A DNA stretch of 64,000 nt from Lampris incognitus (lineage: Eukaryota > Chordata > Actinopteri > Lampriformes > Lampridae), in the NCBI RefSeq assembly GCF_029633865.1, contig NC_079223.1, positions 30,268,782 through 30,332,781 of the forward strand. Direction: 5' to 3'. The first letter of the stretch is position 1; each line of letters starts with the position of its first letter. Position numbers and translations under genes: made by a program. Shown piece after piece: positions 58,305 through 64,000 of the stretch. The notes under the pieces are model-generated. The model had not been told where the DNA came from. It searched no databases and saw nothing but the letters and a program-made list of their open reading frames with translations.

Positions 58305-59270
58305 GATGAATGTTGCAAGGACTAGTTATAACGTAAGAAATACATAGAGATATATTCATTGTAGCTGTAGTTTGTGGACATAATTTTAACATTAACAATT
58401 TCAGGATCAATGTCTTTTTGTGTAAATGTGATCAATTAATGTCCAATTTTCTGTTGTTCGTGTGGTTACAATTTGACTGTAAGCTTGATATTGCATGATG
58501 TTTTACTGATTTCGAAACAAGTGTATTAAATAACCCACGATTAAATATGCCTCCTGAAAGCTGTTTAAAATTACAAACTAAAGTAGTCAGATTTTTTTTT
58601 TAATATATAGGCCATTTTTATGATGGTGGTCTATACAGCACTATGAAATTGTGGTTCATAGGCTGAAACATTATGGCTTTCAAGTCACTACTGGCAACAT
58701 GTAGAATGATACAAATGGTGAGTTTTTTTTGTTTTGTTTTTTGTATGATAGAAGCCAACACCACCACGTTGTTCTTTCTGTAAACCAGAGAAAATTGCCA
58801 TGTTGCTGTATGATTTAGACCTGACTTTAAAATGAAATGTTCATCCTGGCATTACAATATTATTATGTGGTACATTGTGTTGCAACCATGTTTCTATAAT
58901 ATAAATGATGTCAGCGTCCAATATCCTGTGATCATGTTTTAGGTCTGTCATGTGTACATCTCTAGACAATGAATGTTATGTAACTGGCCTTCAGAGAAAA
59001 TGTCAGTCTTGTTAATGGGGCCTCAATATATTTTTCAATTTTCTGTACATTAAGGTCAATGTCATTTTTTGAATCTTTGGCAGTGGCTTTAAAATCTTGA
59101 ATAATGTTTTCTAAAGATGTCGCTCGACTTCAGGCTACATGTGCTCGGCCAGCCGAGAAAATTGGTTTAAATGACACCACTGTTTTGTCTGACGTTTTTT
59201 TTTTTTAGATTCCACTTACCCAATTTACCTTTTATAACAAATTTAAACCACATGAATGCAGTACAAACTA
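58305..59270. other. No gene recognised
   Basis: AT-rich, stop-rich DNA in what is presumably a chrna1 5' intron. Nothing could be supported. Confidence 0.4.
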
Positions 59271-59274
59271 CCAC

Positions 59275-59460
59275 TACTACTTTCGGCTGCTCCCGTTAGG
59301 GGTCGCCACAGCGGATCATCCGATTTATGATCCGCATATTTGATTTGGCAAAGATTTTACGCCGGATGCCCTTCCTGACGCAACCCTCCCCATTTGTCCG
59401 GGCTTGGGACCGGCACCAAGGATGCACTGGCTTGTGCATCCTCAGTGGCTGGGTGCAGTA
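59275..59460 (-). mobile_element. LINE 3' tail (RTE-like family)
   Basis: ACTACTACTTTCGGCTGCTC, CCGTTAGGGGTCGCCACAGC and GGATGCCCTTCCTGACGCAA are the complement of a common fish LINE 3' end. It is related to 33690-33860. Confidence 0.7.
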
Positions 59461-59570
59461 CAAACACTAAACATTATTTCCATAAATTAACAATTAATTT
59501 TTAGGTCAAATCACTTTTGTTCAGTGTAAATAATTTTAACTTGCCTATCTACATTAAATATTTGTCTTTG

Positions 59571-60478
59571 GGGCCGTCCGGATAGCGTAGCGGACTAGTC
59601 CGTTGCCTACCAACACGGGGCTCGATGGTGCGAATCCCAGTGTTACCTCTGGTTTGGTCGCGCGTTCCCACAGACACAATTGACCTTTCGCAAAGTCCCG
59701 CCCCCCTTAGTTACTGTTGCTATGCCCGTCAAGCATTTCAGAACTATCCAAGAAATAGCCGGAAAACACCAAAACATGAAGGAAGAAATCAGCGCATTGT
59801 TTGGGTAAAAGTAACAGTAATAATGCGTTACCTGTATTGGCTATCAATAATAGCTAGTAGCAAGCTTAGCTTGGAGCAGACAGGTATTTTTGTTGATTTT
59901 GGATGGATTAAGCTGGCCATGGGGTCTGCTATACTGCGAAATCTATTGCCGACATCGCGCTTCTTGCTTTCTGGGTTTCGGGAAGGGGAAAAAAAATTAC
60001 ACCCCCTCCAAACTTTTCAGATATCTAGTATCCAATTTGCAGATCCCATAGGCACACCGTTTCAGCATTTTGTTGTGCGTTTGAAAGCTTGACGGACCGT
60101 TGCTAAGGTAGGATTGGACAAGCACCGTTCTGGGGTGGTACTTTGTGAAAGGTCAATTAGCCGTGTCTCCGGGTGGGATGTGGATATGTGTCCTGGTCGC
60201 TGCACTAGCACTTCCTCTGGTCGGTCGGGGTGCCTGTTCGGGGGTGGGGGGGGACTGGGGGGAATAGTGTGATCCTCCCACGTGCTACGTCCCCCTGGTG
60301 AAACTCCTCACTGTCAGGTGAAAAGAAGTGGCTGGCTACTCCACATGTATCGGAGGAGGCATGTGGTAATCTGAAGCCCTCCATAGACTGGGGTGGAGCA
60401 TCGACCGGGATGGCTCGGAAGAGTGGGGTAATTGACCAGATACAATTGGGGAGAATAAGAGGGGGGAAAAAAGATTTG
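59571..60478 (+). mobile_element. tRNA-derived SINE split by a short DNA element
   Basis: The head at 59571-59682 (GGATAGCGTAGCGG as A-box, GGTGCGAATCCC as B-box) continues at 60154-60478 (AGCCGTGTCTCCGGGTGGGA, CTCCCACGTGCTACGTCC, TACAATTGGGGAGAATAAG). The insert is at 59683-60153. Confidence 0.85.
59683..60153. mobile_element. 471-bp TIR element inside the SINE
   Basis: It starts ACCTTTCGCAAAGT and ends ACTTTGTGAAAGGT (inverted, one mismatch). It is flanked by CAATTG and CAATTA (5 of 6 bases). A 155-codon frame (59625-60092) crosses the left junction and is not convincing coding sequence. The superfamily is not recognised. Confidence 0.7.
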
Positions 60479-60479
60479 A

Positions 60480-60965
60480 TTTTAATTTTAGGTGTACCTT
60501 TCCAATACTTTATTTGCCATTTATATATTTTTGCTAGATTGGAACTATTGCACAAAAAAACAAAACAAAAAAACAAACAAATAGAATGACAGCTTCACCT
60601 TCGGACACCTGGCAATTCATAAAACCTAGTGGCCTTATTATTGAAACTTGTACTATAAATATCCTGTGTGACACTTAGCTGCACTTTCACCCTATCCTTG
60701 TACCAATACAAACGATATATGACGCTCGTACTGCAGCTGTTTAACCTCACTCCTCAACACCTTTAAAGCCCCTCTTAAGCCTCTCTGTGCTGCTTCCAGA
60801 TCGCAGCTTTCATCAGGCCTGTGGACCTGCAGGTCCGACTTGCGTGTACTCCAGGCCGCCGGGTGCGACTTGCGCAGGGGGCTTGGACCCCATTAACAGA
60901 TGTCTGCAGGTCTAGTTTTGTTTGTATTTTTTGCATTCAGTATAGCACGTTACCCATTTGAAGGT
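60480..60965. other. No gene recognised
   Basis: Mixed unique sequence with no coding unit or RNA gene that I can support. Confidence 0.4.
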
Positions 60966-60984
60966 TTGTGTCACGACCTATTTC

Positions 60985-61044
60985 ACACTAGTGAGTGCCA
61001 TCCCGCGACCCCAATTGGGATAAGCAGCTTGGATAATAAATGGA
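60985..61044 (+). mobile_element. Short LINE 3' tail
   Basis: CCATCCCGCGACCCCAATTG, GGATAAGCAGCTTGG and ATGGATGG match the 3' end seen at 9240-9300. Confidence 0.5.
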
Positions 61045-61221
61045 TGGAGCGCTATACCGGCAGCCATACCAACATGTACCCTGGCTCTGCCAAATGATGG
61101 AAGATAAGCAGGTACGGGCTTGGCTAGTACTTGGATGGGAGAGCTCCCGGGAAAAACTGAGTTGCTGTCGCAAGTGGTGTTGGTGGGCCAGTAGGGGGCA
61201 GTCTTCCCTCTGGTCCTTATA

Positions 61222-61423
61222 GCCATCCATCCATCCATCCATTGTCTTAACTGCTTATCCTGCTCTCAGGGTAGCGGGGATGCTGGAGCCTATTCTAGCA
61301 GTCATTGGGCGGCAGGCGGGGGGACACCCTGGCCAGGCCGCCACGCAGTCACACAGGGCCGACACACACACACATAGGGACAATTTAGGTTTCCTCCCAC
61401 AGTCCAAAGACATGTAGGTCAGG
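61222..61423 (-). mobile_element. LINE tail inserted in the 5S SINE
   Basis: Flanked by TGGTCCTTATA (61211-61221) and TGGTCCTAATA (61424-61434), 10 of 11 bases equal. It begins CCATCCATCCATCC and contains CTGGAGCCTATTCTAGCAG, the reverse of the 9176-9300 family. Confidence 0.85.
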
Positions 61424-61488
61424 TGGTCCTAATAAAAACAACAAAATATCAAATCCCAGTGCCGTGAAGGGGACACTGTGCTGTAGGA

Positions 61489-62134
61489 CAGTGGTTATCA
61501 ACCTTTTTGGGGTCCTGGACCCCCTGCGTATTTTTGATCTACCCTGAGGACCCCTCCACCTGATCTTGGGGGAGGGGGGTTGCAATTTGATAGAAACAGT
61601 AGAAACTGCATTTTAAATTGCATTATAGCATTTATTCACTCTTTGGGGCAAAAATAAGAGCTTTCAGTTGCAACTTAGATATAGTTAACAAAACAGAATT
61701 CTTATGCAGTAACTTTCAGATATATGTAACAAAACAGAATATGTATTCAGTAACTTTCAGATATATGTAACAACAGAATTTTTATGCAGTAACTTTCAGA
61801 TATATGTAGCAAAACAGAATATGTATTCAGTAACTTTCAGATATATGTAACAACAGAATTTTTATGCAGTAACTTTTAACAATGCAAACGGGAGCAAGAT
61901 CTCTTATTAAAATACAATAAATTGCACTTGTGAAAAAGATGTAATTACAGAATAAAGTCCTGTTACCCTTTATAGTTTAGGTAGATAAAGGTCTCAGTCA
62001 CATTTGAGTAAAATAATCCTATTTCTATAAATGTCATAGGATCTTTTTTTAAAGATATTTTATTTTCACGGACCCCTTGCAATTACACCACGGACCACTA
62101 GGGGTCCGCGGACCCCCCCGGTTGAGAAACACTG
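61489..62134. mobile_element. 646-bp non-autonomous hAT element with perfect TSD
   Basis: The inverted ends are CAGTGGTTATCAACC and GGTTGAGAAACACTG. CTGTAGGA is duplicated exactly on both sides (61481-61488, 62135-62142), the 8-bp length typical of hAT. There is no coding capacity. It carries an internal minisatellite at about 61695-61880. Confidence 0.92.
61695..61880 (+). repeat. Minisatellite inside the hAT element
   Basis: About four units of 45 bp around GTAACTTTCAGATATATGTA. Units alternate between two types (AACAGAATATGTATTCA and AACAGAATTTTTATGCA). Confidence 0.85.
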
Positions 62135-62574
62135 CTGTAGGAGATGCCGTCCTTCGGATGAGACATTCAACCGGGGTCCTGACTCATTGTGGTCATTAAA
62201 GATCCCGTGTCACTTATTGCAAAGAGTAGGGGGGTTCCCGGTGTCTGGGCAAAATTCCCAACCTGGCTGTCTCCATCTGGCCACCTAATCATCCCCCCAT
62301 GTAATTGGCTCAATGATTCCTCCTTCTCCACTTCAAGCTGATGTGTGGTGAGCATTCTGGTGCAAAATGGCTGCCGTGCGTCACCCGGGTGGGTGCTACA
62401 CATTGGTGGTGGTTGAAGTGAGTTACCCCCTTCAATGTGAAGCACTTTGGGTGTCTAGAAAAGCACTATATAAATGTAATGATGATGATGATGATGATGA
62501 TTATTATTTCTTTTGTGTTTCCTGTTTAACATCCTGTAGAGCCGGGTCCAAACTATGGACATGAGGCACCATAG

Positions 62575-64000
62575 GGCAGATGTCACTTGATTGACAGTAC
62601 TCGTCGTAATATGTGGGCTGTTCCAAGTAGGGCGATCTTCTGTACTGCACTGATGTTGATTTTTCCTGGGATAAAATTGGTCAACTTTTCCATTCCCTTC
62701 TTCATGAGTCCTAGAGCTGCGATGACCACTGGTGTTGTTTCAGTCTTCATTCCCCACATCCTGTTAATTTCAATCTCCAGGTCTTTGTACTTGGTCAGCT
62801 TCTCTGTGACTTTCACTGAGATGTTTTTTTCGGATGGTATTGCCATGTTGATGAGCATGCACCTCTTTTCCTTCCAATAAGCCCGATGTCGGGCTTATTG
62901 GCTTTTATCTCTCTGTCAGTGTGGATGGGCATGTCCCAGAGGATGGTGACATCATTGTTCTCAGTGGCCGTTTTTGGCTGATGTTCATACCACTTCTCAG
63001 TCGTCTTGATCTTGTAACTCCTGCAGATCTTCCAGTGCAGGTGTGCTGCTGCCTTGTTGTGTCTGTAAATGTATTCGGGCTTTGCCTGTTCCAGGCAGCC
63101 TGAGACAATGTGTTCGATGGTTTCTTCGTACATTCCATGGATTCTGTATTTTGGGTCTGTTCCATCCTTGATGATGCGATGGTGATAGGATCCGGTTGCC
63201 AGGCTCTGGTCTTGTGCAGCGATTATCAGGCCCTCTGTCTTTACTTTCAGCCCGGTGCTCCTCAGCCACTGGTGTGTCTTTTGTTGGTCCACGTCTGCAC
63301 CTTTCATTTTTTTTGGGTACTTTCCGTGCATTGCTTTGTCCTCCCAGGTTTTTTTGCAGTTGCTGCTGGCCATGGTGTTTTACCTTCTGCTTCACTCGTT
63401 TGGTATAGATGGTAGTTGCCTCATTTTCTGTTGGTGGGGTTTCTGGGACATCAAGCTCTTTCTTGAATTGTGCAGCTTCTTTATTGATGGAGTAGATCTG
63501 ATATTTTACTATTCAGAGGAGTGGGTCATCTGTTTTTGTCAGGTATGCATCCAGCCCGATAGTGGTAGTCTTGAAGGTCAGTTCGAGTTGGATTAGACCT
63601 CGTCCTCCTGAAGCTCTTGGTAGGTACAGCCTGTCGACATTTGCTTTCGGGTGGTGCGTCTTCTCCATGGTCAGCATCTTTCTTGTCTTGGTGTCTAGTC
63701 TCTTGATGTCATTCAGTTTCCAACTGATGATGTTCAAGCTGTACGTCACTGCAGATATCGCTAGTGTGTTGATAGCTTCAATTCTGTTAGCCGCATTAAG
63801 TTCGCTCTTCAGTACCATACATACTCTCCTGTGGTACTGTTTCTGGATCTTCTCCTTCATGGTTGAGCATTGTATGCCGTCTCCTTCGTTCACTCCTAGG
63901 TACTTGTATGTGCTATCTTGGTCTAGCTCTTTGATTATGGTGTCAGTGTCAAGGTCTAAGTCTGCAGTCTTGGTAATTCTTCCTTTCTTGAAAGTTATTA
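62575..64000 (-). mobile_element. R2/R4-type LINE 3' region, runs off the right edge
   Basis: Reading leftward from 63893: LAISAVTYSLNIISWKLNDI and NVDRLYLPRASGGRGLIQLE (end of RT), then a zinc-finger block EETIEHIVSGC..YIYRHNKAA, a restriction-like endonuclease region (NNDVTILWDMPIHTDREIKA, KPDIGLIGRK, NMAIPSEKNISVK) and the end LLGTAHILRRVLSIK at about 62586. The first Cys pair of the zinc finger is replaced (YRIHG), and there are frameshifts, so this copy is dead. The start lies right of the window. Confidence 0.75.

Larger units (their letters stand above)
61045..62510 (+). mobile_element. 5S rRNA-derived SINE, split by two insertions
   Basis: The head at 61050-61165 is like 5S rRNA (AGATAAGCAGG, CTAGTACTTGGATGGGAGAG). 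The body is at 61165-61221, 61424-61488 and 62143-62510 (CCTTCGGATGAGACATTCAA, GAAGCACTTTGGGTGTCTAG), ending AAAAGCACTATATAAATGTA and (GAT)n. The pieces keep order and strand. Confidence 0.85.

Noticed and set aside
59625..60092. 155-codon open frame
   Set aside because: It starts in a SINE and crosses into a TIR element, with no domain, so it is a chance fusion.
61050..61165. 5S rRNA gene
   Set aside because: The similarity is clear but diverged, and it continues directly into a SINE body with a microsatellite tail, so it is a 5S-derived SINE head.

Overview
The window is vertebrate nuclear DNA, almost certainly from a teleost fish. Two multi-exon protein genes are spliced with standard signals, about 40 kb is intron or intergenic DNA packed with transposable elements, and the repeat types are those of fish genomes (5S- and tRNA-derived SINEs, several LINE clades, Penelope, hAT and Ty3/gypsy elements). 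No prokaryotic or organellar features were seen. Species cannot be told from the sequence.

Host genes, both on the minus strand. (1) Positions 1-16192 hold the first eleven coding exons (555 codons) of ppp4r3b (SMEK2), a regulatory subunit of protein phosphatase 4. The start codon is at 16192, a YY1-like site lies near 16485, and the gene runs off the left edge. (2) Positions 32630-51806 hold eight exons (393 codons plus stop) of chrna1, the muscle nicotinic acetylcholine receptor alpha-1 subunit. They run from late in the ligand-binding domain to the stop codon. The signal-peptide and first ligand-domain exons were not found and should lie beyond 64000. One chrna1 intron appears to be GC-AG.

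Between the genes (16.8-30 kb) is a nest. A Ty3/gypsy element (16825-25828, TSD TCTT) is interrupted by a 6790-bp DNA transposon (17731-24520) with 3-bp TSDs (CTG), terminal inverted repeats of about 550-580 bp and a very long transposase. That protein has two N-terminal C2HC clusters, a FEN1/XPG-like nuclease signature and a C-terminal Cys cluster. It is split by only two single-base indels. It resembles what is described for the Academ superfamily and is the most interesting object here. To its right are a LINE SGNH-hydrolase fragment split by a SINE, a second gypsy fragment and a CCHC knuckle.

The chrna1 introns and the right flank (34-64 kb) carry an RTE-like LINE with a SINE inside it, Penelope GIY-YIG remains, a THAP-domain fossil, a retrovirus-like pol relic, a third gypsy element (53.3-57.9 kb, minus), a small LTR-like element with a tRNA-like body, a tRNA SINE split by a short TIR element, a 5S SINE split by two insertions with clear TSDs, and at the right edge the end of an R2/R4-type LINE.

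Exon limits were set by reading splice signals and codon phase by eye. Transposon class names rest on recognised protein motifs and structure, not on a database search.
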